From: Corynebacterium marinum DSM 44953
Lineage (GTDB): Bacteria; Actinomycetota; Actinomycetes; Mycobacteriales; Mycobacteriaceae
Assembly (NCBI RefSeq): GCF_000835165.1
Contig: NZ_CP007790.1
Location: 1,116,001 to 1,180,000, forward strand
Direction: 5' to 3'
Length of the DNA stretch: 64,000 nucleotides
The notes beneath the pieces were generated by a model that searched no databases, was not told where the DNA came from, and saw only the letters and a program-made list of their open reading frames with translations. Made by a program: the position numbers and the translations under genes. Of this stretch, positions 42,674 through 51,963 are shown in pieces (within the stretch, counting starts at the first letter, position 1; the number at the start of each line of letters is the position of its first letter).

Positions 42674-44659
42674 ATGGCCTCCACGACAACGTCCACCTCG
42701 CAACACATCCTGCGTGAGGTCGGCGGCGCAGAGAACGTCGCCAACCTCACCTACTGCGCCACCCGCCTTCGTTTCCAGCTCCGCGACCAGAGCAAGGTCG
42801 ACGTGGAGAAGCTGGAGTCCGACCCGGCCGTGCTCGGCGTGGTCAAGCAGGGAACCACCGGCGTCCAGGTGGTGATGGGCGGCGGCGTGGCGGACTTCTA
42901 CAACGACATCGTCAAGGAACCCGGGATGGGCGATTCGGCGGCCGATTCCGCCCCCGCCTCGGGGAAGAAAGAGTACGACGGCGTCCGCGGCAAGTACTCC
43001 TACGTGGACTTCGCCTTCGAGTTCCTCTCCGACACCTTCCGCCCGATCCTGTGGGCGCTGCTCGGTGCCTCGCTGATCATCACCCTGCTGGTGCTGGCGG
43101 ACACCTTCGGCTGGCAGGAGTTCCGTGCCCCGATGGATGAACAGCCGGACACCTACGTGTTCATGCACGCGATGTGGCGCTCGGTGTTCTACTTCCTGCC
43201 CATCATGGTCGGCGCGACCGCCGCGAGGAAGCTGGGTGCGAACGAGTGGGTCGGCGCGGCCATCCCGGCCGCGCTGCTCACTCCGGAGTTCCTGGCGTTG
43301 GGCTCGGCGGGCGACACCGTCACCGTGTTCGGCCTGCCGATGGTCCTCAACGACTACTCCGGCCAGGTCTTCCCGCCGCTGATCGCGGCCATCGGGCTGT
43401 TCTGGGTGGAGAAGCTGCTGAAGAAGATCATCCCCTCGGCGGTGCAGATGGTGTTCGTGCCGTTCTTCTCCCTGCTCATCATGATCCCGGCCACGGCCTT
43501 CCTGCTCGGCCCCTTCGGCATCGGCGTGGGCAACGGCATCGCCAGCCTGCTCGAGGCGGTCAACGGGTTCTCGCCGTTCATCCTGGCGATCATCATCCCG
43601 ATGCTCTACCCGTTCCTCGTGCCGCTGGGCCTGCACTGGCCGCTCAACGCCATCATGATCCAGAACATCGCCACCCTGGGCTACGACTTCATCCAGGGCC
43701 CCATGGGCGCGTGGAACTTCGCCTGCTTCGGCGTGGTCACCGGCGTCATGATCATCTCCATCCGCGAGAAGAACGTGCCGATGCGCCAGGTCTCCCTCGG
43801 CGGCATGCTCGCCGGTCTGCTGGGCGGCATTTCCGAACCCTCGCTCTACGGCGTGCTGCTGCGCTTCAAGAAGACCTACGCGCGCCTGCTGCCGGGTTGC
43901 TTCATCGGCGGCGTGGTCATGGGCATCTTCGATGTCAAGGCCTACGCCTTCGTGTTCACCTCCCTGCTGACCATTCCGGCGATGGACCCGATCCCGGGTT
44001 ACGCCCTCGGCCTGGCCGCCGCGTTCTTCACCTCGATGCTGCTGGTCGTCTTCTTCGACTACCGCGGCAAGGACGAGAAGGCCGAGGCCCTGGCCCGCAT
44101 CGAGGCTGAGCAGGCCGCCGCCAGCGAGGCCGAAGAGGAGCGTATCGACGCCGCCTCCGGCCCCGCAGCGGGCCCCGTCGCCGACACCATCGCGATCTCC
44201 ACCCCGCTCGCCGGCCGCGTCGTCCCGCTGGCGGAGGTGCCCGACGAGGCTTTCGCCGCCGGTGCGGTGGGCAAGGGCATCGCCATCGACCCCTCCGGCG
44301 ACACCGTCTTCGCCCCGGCCGAGGGGTCCGTGATGGTGGCTTTCCCGACCGGCCACGCCATCGGGCTGAAGCTGGACAGCGGCGTGCAGCTGCTGGTGCA
44401 CATCGGCATCGACACCGTGAACATGCAGGGCGAGGGCTTCGAGCTGCTCGTGGCCAAGGGCGACCGCGTCACCGCCGGCCAGCCCCTGGTTCGCTTCGAC
44501 CGCGCCGCCATCGAGGCCGCCGGCTACAGTGCCATCACCCCGGTGGTGGTGACCAACCACCGCAAGCTCGCCGACGTCGTCGCGCTCACCGCGACCGGCG
44601 ACGTCGCCATCGGCGACCAGATCATCGACGCCACCCCGAAGGTCACCGAGAAGGTGTGA
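42674..44659 (+). CDS. ptsG: Glucose-type PTS permease EIIBCA
   Basis: The 661-residue protein carries EIIB at residues 1-90 (phosphorylated Cys in 'LTYCATRLRF'), EIIC at about 110-480 with ten or so membrane segments ('WGLPMVLNDYSGQV'-like loop, 'GGISEPSLYGVLLRF'), and EIIA at about 520-655 (His in 'LLVHIGIDTV'). It imports and phosphorylates glucose or a related sugar. Position directly upstream of coaE is the ptsG locus of C. glutamicum. The ATG has AAAGG 11 nt upstream. An Ala/Glu-rich linker joins EIIC and EIIA. Confidence 0.93.
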   Translation: MASTTTSTSQHILREVGGAENVANLTYCATRLRFQLRDQSKVDVEKLESDPAVLGVVKQGTTGVQVVMGGGVADFYNDIVKEPGMGDSAADSAPASGKKEYDGVRGKYSYVDFAFEFLSDTFRPILWALLGASLIITLLVLADTFGWQEFRAPMDEQPDTYVFMHAMWRSVFYFLPIMVGATAARKLGANEWVGAAIPAALLTPEFLALGSAGDTVTVFGLPMVLNDYSGQVFPPLIAAIGLFWVEKLLKKIIPSAVQMVFVPFFSLLIMIPATAFLLGPFGIGVGNGIASLLEAVNGFSPFILAIIIPMLYPFLVPLGLHWPLNAIMIQNIATLGYDFIQGPMGAWNFACFGVVTGVMIISIREKNVPMRQVSLGGMLAGLLGGISEPSLYGVLLRFKKTYARLLPGCFIGGVVMGIFDVKAYAFVFTSLLTIPAMDPIPGYALGLAAAFFTSMLLVVFFDYRGKDEKAEALARIEAEQAAASEAEEERIDAASGPAAGPVADTIAISTPLAGRVVPLAEVPDEAFAAGAVGKGIAIDPSGDTVFAPAEGSVMVAFPTGHAIGLKLDSGVQLLVHIGIDTVNMQGEGFELLVAKGDRVTAGQPLVRFDRAAIEAAGYSAITPVVVTNHRKLADVVALTATGDVAIGDQIIDATPKVTEKV

Positions 44660-44679
44660 GCCTGGCTACCATGGGTCCC

Positions 44680-45276
44680 ATGATCAAAGTGGGACTCACA
44701 GGTGGCATCGGAAGCGGAAAATCGACGGTGACGGGCCTGCTCCTCGAACGCGGCCTGCCCGTGGTGGACGCCGACCAGATCGCCCGCGACATCGTTCAAC
44801 CCGGCCAGCCCGCGCTCGCGGAGCTGGCCGAGGTGTTCGGGGAGGACATCATCCGGGGGGACGGGAGTCTCGACCGGGCGGGGCTGGCGGCTAAGGCGTT
44901 CGTCGACGCCGAGCACACGGCCCTGCTCAACTCCATCACCCACCCGCGTATCGCGGCGGAGACCGCCCGGCGTTTCGACGCCGCCGAGAAGGCCGGCGAA
45001 CAGGCCGTCGTCTACGACATGCCGTTGCTGGTGGACAAGGGCCTGGACCGGGGGATGGACCTGGTCGTGGTGGTCGACGTCGACGTGGAGGAGCGGGTGC
45101 GCCGCCTCGTCGGGAGCAGGGGACTGGGGGAAGAGGACGTGCGCCGCCGCATCGCTGCCCAGGTCCCGGATGACGTACGCCGCGCCGCGGCGGATGTGGT
45201 CATCGACAACAACGGATCGCTCGAGGACCTGCCAGCACAGGTGGATGCCCTGGTGGAGCGCATCCGGGCCGTTTAG
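44680..45276 (+). CDS. coaE: Dephospho-CoA kinase
   Basis: The 198-residue P-loop kinase completes CoA by phosphorylating the 3'-OH of dephospho-CoA. Walker A is 'VGLTGGIGSGKSTVT', the substrate motif is 'VVDADQIARDIV' and the lid/helix region contains 'YDMPLLVDKGL'. ATG 44680 is chosen because TACCAT ends 7 nt before it, giving a leaderless start; a GTG at 44656 overlapping the ptsG stop is less likely. The stop overlaps that of the convergent YdcF gene by 4 nt. Confidence 0.95.
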   Translation: MIKVGLTGGIGSGKSTVTGLLLERGLPVVDADQIARDIVQPGQPALAELAEVFGEDIIRGDGSLDRAGLAAKAFVDAEHTALLNSITHPRIAAETARRFDAAEKAGEQAVVYDMPLLVDKGLDRGMDLVVVVDVDVEERVRRLVGSRGLGEEDVRRRIAAQVPDDVRRAAADVVIDNNGSLEDLPAQVDALVERIRAV

Positions 45277-46103
45277 GCCAGGAACCAGTTCACCACGTCG
45301 CGGTAGGTCCAGATGAGGCCGGGCATCTCCGTCGGGGGATCGTTCGGGGCGCCCACACCCGCGACCTCGGTGCCGAAGGCGAGGGTGAAGTCGACCACCG
45401 CGCGGTGGATGTGATTCTCGGAGGTGACCACGATGACGGCGCCGGTGTCCGGCAGCAGCTCGCGGGAGTAGCGGGCGTTGGTGACCGTGGAATTGGCGCG
45501 GTCCTCCACGAGGATCCGCCCGGCCGACACCCCGTTGTCGACCAGCCAGGTGCGCATGACCTGCGCTTCGACGAAGCCGTCCGGGGTGGCGCCGCCGGAG
45601 ACGACGACGGTGGCGGTGGGGCGGGCGAGGGCGAGATCGCGGGCGGCGACGAGCCGGTTGAGCAGGTTCGGGTGGACGGTGCCGTCGGTACCCAGCCCGT
45701 TGCCCAGCACCACGATGGGGGCGTCGGCGGTGACAGTGGAGGGCTGGCGGACGGGGGAGTGCAGCGCGCTCAGCGCAGCCTGGACCTGCGCACGCCGCTC
45801 GGACCCAAGCGCGCCCAGGGCGGCGTCACGGGCTGCACTGTTGCCTTCGAAGTCGGCGGAGAAGACCGCCGCGCTGAGCAGATCTTCCCCGGTGGCCGCA
45901 GCCGGGTTGAGGCCGCCGCCCTGGACCTCCGGGGAGATGAAGTAGGGGCCGTAGCCGGGGACGTCGACAAGCACGATCTGCTCGGTGCCGGGGATCGAGG
46001 AGGACACCGGGAAGGAGGAGAGCGAGGACGTGAACGCCTGGGCGGGTGCCGTCGGCAGGAGAGCTACCGCTGCCACAGCGGCGAGGAGGGGGCGCAATCG
46101 CAT
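45273..46103 (-). CDS. Secreted YdcF/ElyC-family (DUF218) protein
   Basis: The 276-residue protein has a Sec signal peptide (LRPL, hydrophobic 'LAAVAAVALLPTAPAQA'). After an unassigned middle part comes the DUF218 fold: 'APIVVLGNGLGTDG', 'TVVVSGGATPDGFVEAQVM', 'ILVEDRANSTVTNARYSREL' and 'VIVVTSENHIHRAV'. Related ElyC and SanA proteins affect envelope integrity in enterobacteria; the role here is unknown. A near copy of the 11-mer repeat (one mismatch) lies at about 45962. Confidence 0.8.
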   Translation of the reverse strand: MRLRPLLAAVAAVALLPTAPAQAFTSSLSSFPVSSSIPGTEQIVLVDVPGYGPYFISPEVQGGGLNPAAATGEDLLSAAVFSADFEGNSAARDAALGALGSERRAQVQAALSALHSPVRQPSTVTADAPIVVLGNGLGTDGTVHPNLLNRLVAARDLALARPTATVVVSGGATPDGFVEAQVMRTWLVDNGVSAGRILVEDRANSTVTNARYSRELLPDTGAVIVVTSENHIHRAVVDFTLAFGTEVAGVGAPNDPPTEMPGLIWTYRDVVNWFLA

Positions 46104-46156
46104 GCCCGAATCCTATCGCGCGGATCGCCGGCGCGGGCCGGAGTAAGGTATCGGTC

Positions 46157-46519
46157 ATGGAAATCTGGAACACCGGCCCCTTCGACAACCACGAAGCCGC
46201 GGAGCTGCTCAACGACGTCCGCAGCGGCGACCTCTACCTCGAGGAGCTGTTGCCCGATTCGGGCACCCGCTTCATCGACGCCGACCAGGGCGCGCTGATC
46301 GTCGCCCTGGCGCACCTGGCCGCCGGCGACCTCCCCGAGGGCATCGAACCCGCCCACGTTACGCAGCTGCAGACCCCGGAGATGAAGGAGCGGCTGCGCC
46401 AGAGCCTCGAGGCCGTGCTCGCCGACGGCACCGTCTCCGAACTCGCCGGCCACTGGGCCGAGCAGGGCACCGACCAGCTCTATGAGTGGAAGGCGAAGGC
46501 ACACGTCAGCCTGTCATGA
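46157..46519 (+). CDS. DUF4259 protein
   Basis: The 120-residue soluble protein begins 'MEIWNTGPFDNHEAAELLND', the DUF4259 hallmark. The C-terminal part is helical. The family has no known function. A TAAGGT sequence ends 7 nt before the ATG, giving a leaderless start. The TGA overlaps the next gene's ATG, so the two are co-translated. Confidence 0.75.
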   Translation: MEIWNTGPFDNHEAAELLNDVRSGDLYLEELLPDSGTRFIDADQGALIVALAHLAAGDLPEGIEPAHVTQLQTPEMKERLRQSLEAVLADGTVSELAGHWAEQGTDQLYEWKAKAHVSLS

Positions 46520-47136
46520 GTGACATCGTCGAACGCGGCCAGCTGCGCCGCATCGTCCTGATCGTGGCGCTGCTCAACTTCGCGTACTTCTTCGTGGAGT
46601 TCGGCGTCGCGGTGACCATCAGCTCCGTCTCGCTCATGGCAGACTCGGTGGACTTCCTCGAGGACACCGCCGTCAACCTGCTCATCTTCATGGCGCTCGG
46701 CTGGGCGGCCAGGTCGCGGGCGATCGCCGGCAAGGTCGCCGCCGTGATCATCCTCGTGCCCGCGCTGGTGGCGGGCTGGCAGGCCATCGACAAGGCCTTC
46801 GACCCCGTCGCCCCGGAACCGGCCAGCCTGATCCTGGCCGCCAGCGGTGCCGCGGTGGTCAACGTCGTCTGCGCCTGGCTGCTCGTGCGGGTGCGCCGGC
46901 ACGCCGGTTCGCTCGGGGCGGCGGCCTTCCTGGCGGCGCGCAATGATGTCCTGATCAACCTCGCCATCATCGCCATGGGCCTGCTCACCTGGGCGACCAT
47001 GAGCGGCTGGCCCGACATCATCCTCGGCGTGATCATCATCGCGCTCAACCTCACCGCGGCCAAGGAGGTCTGGGAGGTGGCGGAAGAGGAGGAGCTGGCG
47101 GCCAAGGCGCTCGCGGGCGAGGACATCGACGACTGA
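46516..47136 (+). CDS. Cation-efflux-family membrane protein
   Basis: The 206-residue protein has six hydrophobic segments and resembles the transmembrane half of CDF transporters. Segment 2 carries 'SLMADSVDFLEDTAVN', with the acidic residues expected for metal binding, and segment 5 has 'RNDVLINLAIIAMG'. It lacks the usual C-terminal cytoplasmic metal domain, having only a short acidic tail. The ATGA overlap with the DUF4259 gene couples the two. Confidence 0.78.
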   Translation: MSDIVERGQLRRIVLIVALLNFAYFFVEFGVAVTISSVSLMADSVDFLEDTAVNLLIFMALGWAARSRAIAGKVAAVIILVPALVAGWQAIDKAFDPVAPEPASLILAASGAAVVNVVCAWLLVRVRRHAGSLGAAAFLAARNDVLINLAIIAMGLLTWATMSGWPDIILGVIIIALNLTAAKEVWEVAEEEELAAKALAGEDIDD

Positions 47137-47140
47137 GAAG

Positions 47141-48222
47141 CTATTCAAGGTCCGAGGTTTCGGAGGCGTTCATCAACGCAGCGGTGGAAAAGTATCGGCG
47201 GCCGCCCTTGGCGAATGCCGTTCCACGCCCCCGCTTATCGTGGGCGATCGGGCGTTCGGAGCTGGTTCTCAGCGTCCGGGGATCATCCGGCGGACTCAAC
47301 AGGTAGACCTCGAAGCTTTCCTCACTCCGAAAACCCGCCTGGATCGCGTAGCTCATGACTTTGCCGAGTTGCTTTTCCTCCGGGTCCCCCGACTTCTTGA
47401 GCCGGTTGGCTTCCGTGGTGCTCCACACGGTCGGAACGGTCACCTGGAGAATCCGGGCGAAATGGGGTTCGATGCGCTGACCGTGGTAGAAGCCCAGATA
47501 GCTGACGGGGGCGATTTTCCTGGCCGTGGGGTTGATGAGGGCATTCACCCGCCGGTAGAGCTCATAGTTGCAGTTGCTGGCGTCGCCGATGATGACCGCG
47601 TTCATCTTCGGTGGAATCGGACGGGCATCGACGACCCCTGTGACCTGCTCGATACTCCCAATCCATCGGCCTGCGTCAGGGTCGACCCAGCGGGCGAGTT
47701 TGATGATCTTCTTCAGCTCGACTGAGGGGTCGAATCCCAGAAGAGAGTCCTGGTGCGCGCACCGGTTGCGCAGCTCGAAGAGATCTTCCATGGCGTTGAG
47801 GACAGTCTTCCGGTCGCCGCGGGAGTGGGGAAGGCTCTTCGCAGGGTGGTTCGCCAGAGGTCCTCGTTGTCGGCAGGCTTGTCCTGGAGGAACTGTTGCC
47901 AGTACCCGAGATTCAGATTGGCGATGATGTCGTCAGGATCGGCCGATACACCTGCGCTTCGTCGCTTCTTCTGGGCTATCTGATGGATCGTCGAGTTGTC
48001 GGAGTGCCACGGGTACTGCAACGGGTGCAGTGTCTCAAGCTCCGCGATCATCGCATTACGCAGCAGAACCTTTACATGATGGATGCATTCGGAAAGCGCG
48101 GATGACACTCGCGCGTTCCACTCGTAAGGCCTCCAGGCATCGTCTTCACTTCCCCCGCATTCTTCGAAATAAGGCTTGAATCGTGCTTCGGACACCCATG
48201 AACGTTGTCGTTTGACCCCCAT
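47141..48222 (-). pseudogene. Abi-like (Abi_2-type) gene interrupted by a frameshift
   Basis: Two minus-strand frames make one recognisable protein. The N-terminal part runs from ATG 48222 ('MGVKRQRSWVSEARFKPYFE', later 'NLGYWQQFLQDKPADNEDLW' and 'RRAFPTPA') and leaves frame near 47820. The other frame continues with 'DRKTVLNAMEDLFELRNRCA' and 'HQDSLLGF' down to 47141. The second part has the RNxxAH motif typical of Abi-like/HEPN proteins, with phage-exclusion relatives. One missing base around 47813-47825 would explain the break. A TACCAT box ends 7 nt before ATG 48222. A sequencing error is the main alternative. Confidence 0.7.
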
Positions 48223-48361
48223 GGTCCTGATGGTATCGTCAACGGCATGCCGCCTCTTGCGCCAGGAGCGCAACGCGGTGAGGGTCCGGATGTAGCCTCT
48301 GACGCCAGGAGCGTTAACGCTTGCCGGGCCCTCGTCTTTTTCTCGCCTACGATCTGCAGGT

Positions 48362-48844
48362 ATGGAACTCCACCCGAACCTGCAGCCCTACGCCTTCCTC
48401 CTCGGCACCTGGAAAGGGGAGGGGCGCGGCTACTATCCCACGATCAGCGACTTCGCCTACTCCGAGACCCTGACCTTCGCCCCGGCCCCCGGCAAGCCCT
48501 TCTTCCGTTACGAGCAGAAGACCATGGGCCCCAATGGCCCGATGCACACCGAGGTCGGTTTCTTCCGGCCCGTCGGCGACGGCAACCTCGAGTTCATCAT
48601 CGCCCAGCCGATGGGGCAGACCGAGCTGCTGGCCGGCCGCGCCGTCGAGGACGAGTACTTCCTCGTCTTCGAGTTCGAGCCCTCCACCGTGGTCAACTCG
48701 CCCACGGCCAAGCAGGTCGACGCCACGGCCCGCAGCTACTCCTTCAACGGCGATCGCACCTCGGTCACCCACCGCTTCCACATGGGCGCGGTCGGCCAGC
48801 CGATGCAGCAGCACCTGGAGAGCGAGCTGACGAAGGAGGCTTAG
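48362..48844 (+). CDS. FABP-like/nitrobindin-family beta-barrel protein
   Basis: The 160-residue protein starts with 'LHPNLQPYAFLLGTWKGEGR' and continues as alternating beta-strands, the pattern of the actinobacterial FABP/nitrobindin family. The 'GTW.G.G' turn is the family signature and 'THRFHMG' near the C-terminus holds the likely heme-ligand region. Nitrobindins bind heme and react with nitric oxide or peroxynitrite; a similar role is inferred. A TACGAT box ends 8 nt before the ATG. The 3' end overlaps the convergent lipoprotein gene by 4 nt. Confidence 0.85.
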   Translation: MELHPNLQPYAFLLGTWKGEGRGYYPTISDFAYSETLTFAPAPGKPFFRYEQKTMGPNGPMHTEVGFFRPVGDGNLEFIIAQPMGQTELLAGRAVEDEYFLVFEFEPSTVVNSPTAKQVDATARSYSFNGDRTSVTHRFHMGAVGQPMQQHLESELTKEA

Positions 48845-49374
48845 CTCAGCTCCACGCCGTCCCGGCTGACCGCGAAGCTGTAGAAGCCGACCGCGCACAT
48901 CACCGTGACCCCGTGTGCCGGGACGGCGCAGCTGACGGGGCCCTCGACAAGCTTCGAGCCCGGTTCCAGGACCCTGGTCCGGTTGTGTGCGGTGAAGATC
49001 CGGTTGACGTTGTGCGTGGTCGCCGGCTCGCCCTCGCGCACCGAAACGGCGTTGTCGTCGCCCTCGCCCTGGTGGGTGCACATCGCCGTCGCCGGATCGT
49101 CCGCGTACATCTCGCAGTAGGTGCCGTCCGGCCCCTGGAACTGCAGACCCGGTTGCGCCGGGTAGATCAGCGACGAGGAGTACGGGGCGGAATCGGTCTC
49201 GGGGAGCTCGGCGATCTCGCCGACGAAACGGCTGCCGGGGATGCCGATGTAGTCGCTGGATGCTGTGGTGGTGCTTATCGACGCCGTCGTTTCCTCGACG
49301 ATGTCTTCGCTCCCGCAGGCGGCCAGGGTGGCTCCTCCGAGCAGCGCTGCGAGTAATTTCTTCGGGTGGCTCAC
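48841..49374 (-). CDS. Lipoprotein of unknown function
   Basis: The 177-residue protein has a short signal peptide ending in the lipobox 'TLAAC', then a Ser/Thr-rich linker ('ETTASISTTTASS') and a Cys-containing globular domain ('GTYCEMYADDPATAMCTHQG', 'SCAVPAHGVTVMCAVGFYSF'). Four or more cysteines may form disulfides. GTG 49374 is chosen because AAGGAG lies 10 nt upstream. A copy of the 11-mer repeat is at 49273-49283, in the linker. It resembles corynebacterial envelope lipoproteins but I assign no family. Confidence 0.75.
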   Translation of the reverse strand: MSHPKKLLAALLGGATLAACGSEDIVEETTASISTTTASSDYIGIPGSRFVGEIAELPETDSAPYSSSLIYPAQPGLQFQGPDGTYCEMYADDPATAMCTHQGEGDDNAVSVREGEPATTHNVNRIFTAHNRTRVLEPGSKLVEGPVSCAVPAHGVTVMCAVGFYSFAVSRDGVELS

Positions 49375-49534
49375 TTGGATCACGCTCCTTGAGACGGAGC
49401 CTACTTCTCCTCGATCACCGACCAACGGCAGTGCGGTCACATCTGGGCAACGTCTGACCTACCCCGCTTATAGATCCCCTGTGCCCCGCGATATGTGAAG
49501 TAAGCGCACGTCACGCCTGGTGCAAGGAGGCCCG

Positions 49535-50701
49535 ATGAAACTACGCAGATTCTTCCCCCTGGGCTTCGTCTTGGCTCTGGCGCTCGCCGGATGCACCCCC
49601 GACGTGCTTGACGCCCCATCCCCGGTGAGCGAAACCCCCGAGGTCACCCTCGGTAGGGCTCCGTCATCCGCGTTGCCTGCCACCACCGAAATTTCGACCA
49701 CCCCCGTCAGCACCCGGCGACCACCGCCGCAGCAGCCCTCTCAGCCGCCGGCGGAGTGTGGGAGCCCGCACCTGGACCTGATGTCGACCCCCCTGGGGGC
49801 CTGGCTTGGCTCCCAAATCATCCCTACCGATCAGCCTGGAACGTCCTATTATTTCAGCGTCGCGGACAACCAGTTCGACCCGTGCGTCGAGCTGAGCTGG
49901 GTGACGTTGTCGGGGACGAACGGCAACGCAGGGCAGGACGACGGCAACGGCAGCAGATTCGTCCACGCAGTGGTGTTTTTCGCCGGCGAAGAACTGATCA
50001 CTGAGCCCGCGCCGCGCCAGTTCAACGGCACCGCCGCAGTGGAGCGCATCGACGCCCGCTCCATCACCGTGACCCATCGCGACACCGACGAGCGCGGCAC
50101 CGAGACAGCGCCAATCACCTACACGCTGGCGGAGGGACAGCTCCTGGGCGAGGGACAACTGCCTCCCGATCGGCGCGACAACGTGCGCCTGGATCTCACC
50201 CGGGCGGGGCCGCCGGCAGAAGGAGCGCCACGACCCTACGGCAACGCCAATTACCGTCCGTGGGATGAGGAACGTCCGATGGGCCGCCAGTACTCCCTGA
50301 TGATGGGCGAGGAGAAGATCACCTGCGACTTCGCGCTGTTCAACGGTGTGCAGCTGGTCTGCTACTCAGAGACTTCCACGCCCTGGCCCCGGACACGGGA
50401 GATTCCCGAGGAAAAAGGCACCTCGGCGAACATCGCCCGGCTGAACTTCCAGGACCCCTGGGAGATCCGGACGTCCACCGGCACATTCCCCGCGCCAGGT
50501 TCAGACTTCGAGATGCTCCCCGGTGGCTCCGTCACCAGGATCGGCGACATCTTCATCGACACCCGCAGCGAGGTGGTGAAGATCCACGACGTGAACCGGG
50601 CCTACCTCCTCGGGGAAGGTGTCGCCGAGCCCGTCGAGGTGCCGACCTTCCAGCTCGACACGTCACGGCATCCGCAGGATCTGTTGCGGTGGGAGGGATG
50701 A
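49535..50701 (+). CDS. LppP/LprE-like lipoprotein
   Basis: The 388-residue protein has a perfect ribosome-binding site (AAGGAGG) and a signal peptide with lipobox 'LALAGC'. A Pro/Ser/Thr-rich linker follows. The next domain starts 'ECGSPHLDLMSTPLGAWLGS' and resembles the LppP/LprE family of actinobacterial lipoproteins. The last 180 residues form a second unassigned domain with paired cysteines ('ITCDFALFNGVQLVCYS'). It is divergent from the lipoprotein at 48841-49374. Function unknown. Confidence 0.75.
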   Translation: MKLRRFFPLGFVLALALAGCTPDVLDAPSPVSETPEVTLGRAPSSALPATTEISTTPVSTRRPPPQQPSQPPAECGSPHLDLMSTPLGAWLGSQIIPTDQPGTSYYFSVADNQFDPCVELSWVTLSGTNGNAGQDDGNGSRFVHAVVFFAGEELITEPAPRQFNGTAAVERIDARSITVTHRDTDERGTETAPITYTLAEGQLLGEGQLPPDRRDNVRLDLTRAGPPAEGAPRPYGNANYRPWDEERPMGRQYSLMMGEEKITCDFALFNGVQLVCYSETSTPWPRTREIPEEKGTSANIARLNFQDPWEIRTSTGTFPAPGSDFEMLPGGSVTRIGDIFIDTRSEVVKIHDVNRAYLLGEGVAEPVEVPTFQLDTSRHPQDLLRWEG

Positions 50702-50937
50702 GGGAGGAGCTTTATACAGATCCTGGAGATCGGCGAAAGCGAGGTAACGCCGGGGCTACTGGAGGAATCACATTGGTGGACCGTCTCGGTGTAAAGAACT
50801 CCTAAATCCCGGCACCGAGGAAAACTGGATTCCTCGGCGGTTGTAAGACACCGTGGCATCCCGTTGGTACCCTGACGGATGCGTGTTGAACCACACTCCA
50901 AAGTGTTGGCTCTAAGAAGGATGTTGAGGCTATTTGT

Positions 50938-51783
50938 CTAGCGGAACTGTTTTCCGACTTCGTGCCATAGTCTCCTCTTGCGTTCATTCTCAATGGCAGG
51001 ATCCACTTCTTGAATAAACTCGAGCGCTTTGAAACCGTCCCCTTGGCGACGGTTTTGTGGAGGTTCAAGTCCTTCGATCATCAAGGCTTCCATCGTGGCA
51101 ATCAGCGCTTCGATGGACATTCCAGGAGGTGGGACTTCACCCAGTTTTCCATCATCACCCACGCTGCGGACCCCGAACCACGAGAATTTATCCCATCGAG
51201 CCTTCAGCCGATCCCTGGTGTGTTGCGACAATCGCGCCCCCAAACGGGACTCGGTTACTCGGCCAACATAAATGACCCTGTTCCCCTCATGTAAGAGGTA
51301 TATACCCGCCTGCTCGGAAAAATCGATTGGATCGCCACCTGTCAACTGGACACCTAGGAGTCGAACCTTGGGAGTGCGCCAGTCCACTTCATTCCTGTGC
51401 CAAAACATGCCGAACGATCCAATTAATCCTGCTTCACTTTCCAGAGGATCGGTAGCAGTTTTTACTGCTGATGGTTCGTTCAACGCGGAAACCCGGGTTG
51501 CTTCTTTAACAATTTCATCAGACTCAGAATCCGACGTCATGGACTTCTTTAGTAACGATCGCAGTTTAGAGGGGAGGATGTAATAACCTCGCTCGGTCTT
51601 GACGATCTGATCTTTCAGAGCATCGCTGCCGAGGAACGAAGCGACCGTGCTGCTTGGAGTGGCACCGACATCTCGCCGCAGCCCCTGATCGATAACAGCT
51701 TGAGCAATTTCCGTGTAGTGCATCGGTTCGTCTACTTGACCTAGGACCCGGAGAATTGCATCTCGCCATTGCATATTGGACAT
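50938..51783 (-). CDS. HARE-HTH plus GIY-YIG nuclease-domain protein
   Basis: The 281-residue protein has an N-terminal HARE-HTH winged helix ('DAILRVLGQVDEPMHYTEIA', residues about 5-75). A linker and a GIY-YIG domain follow at about 140-260: 'AGIYLLHEGNRVIYVGRVTE', Arg in 'RLGARLSQHT' and the catalytic-type Glu in 'MEALMIEGLEPPQNRR'. HARE-HTH domains are found fused to restriction endonucleases and are thought to read DNA modification. ATG 51783 has GAGGAG 5 nt upstream. The gene is visibly richer in A+T than uvrB beside it, suggesting acquisition. A lone restriction-like nuclease is the best guess. Confidence 0.72.
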   Translation of the reverse strand: MSNMQWRDAILRVLGQVDEPMHYTEIAQAVIDQGLRRDVGATPSSTVASFLGSDALKDQIVKTERGYYILPSKLRSLLKKSMTSDSESDEIVKEATRVSALNEPSAVKTATDPLESEAGLIGSFGMFWHRNEVDWRTPKVRLLGVQLTGGDPIDFSEQAGIYLLHEGNRVIYVGRVTESRLGARLSQHTRDRLKARWDKFSWFGVRSVGDDGKLGEVPPPGMSIEALIATMEALMIEGLEPPQNRRQGDGFKALEFIQEVDPAIENERKRRLWHEVGKQFR

Positions 51784-51963
51784 TGCTGCTCCTCTGGTAG
51801 ATGAAACTTTCCTTAGAAACAACGATAGCTGGAGCGGTGGCTTACCAGTTGAACTTGAGCGAGCGAACTTTCACGTGCTGGGCTTGTGGCCCAACATGCT
51901 TGGCACAAACCGCCCCAATCACGCCCGTCGACCCCCACCCCTAACCCGCGTACCCTGTAGAGC

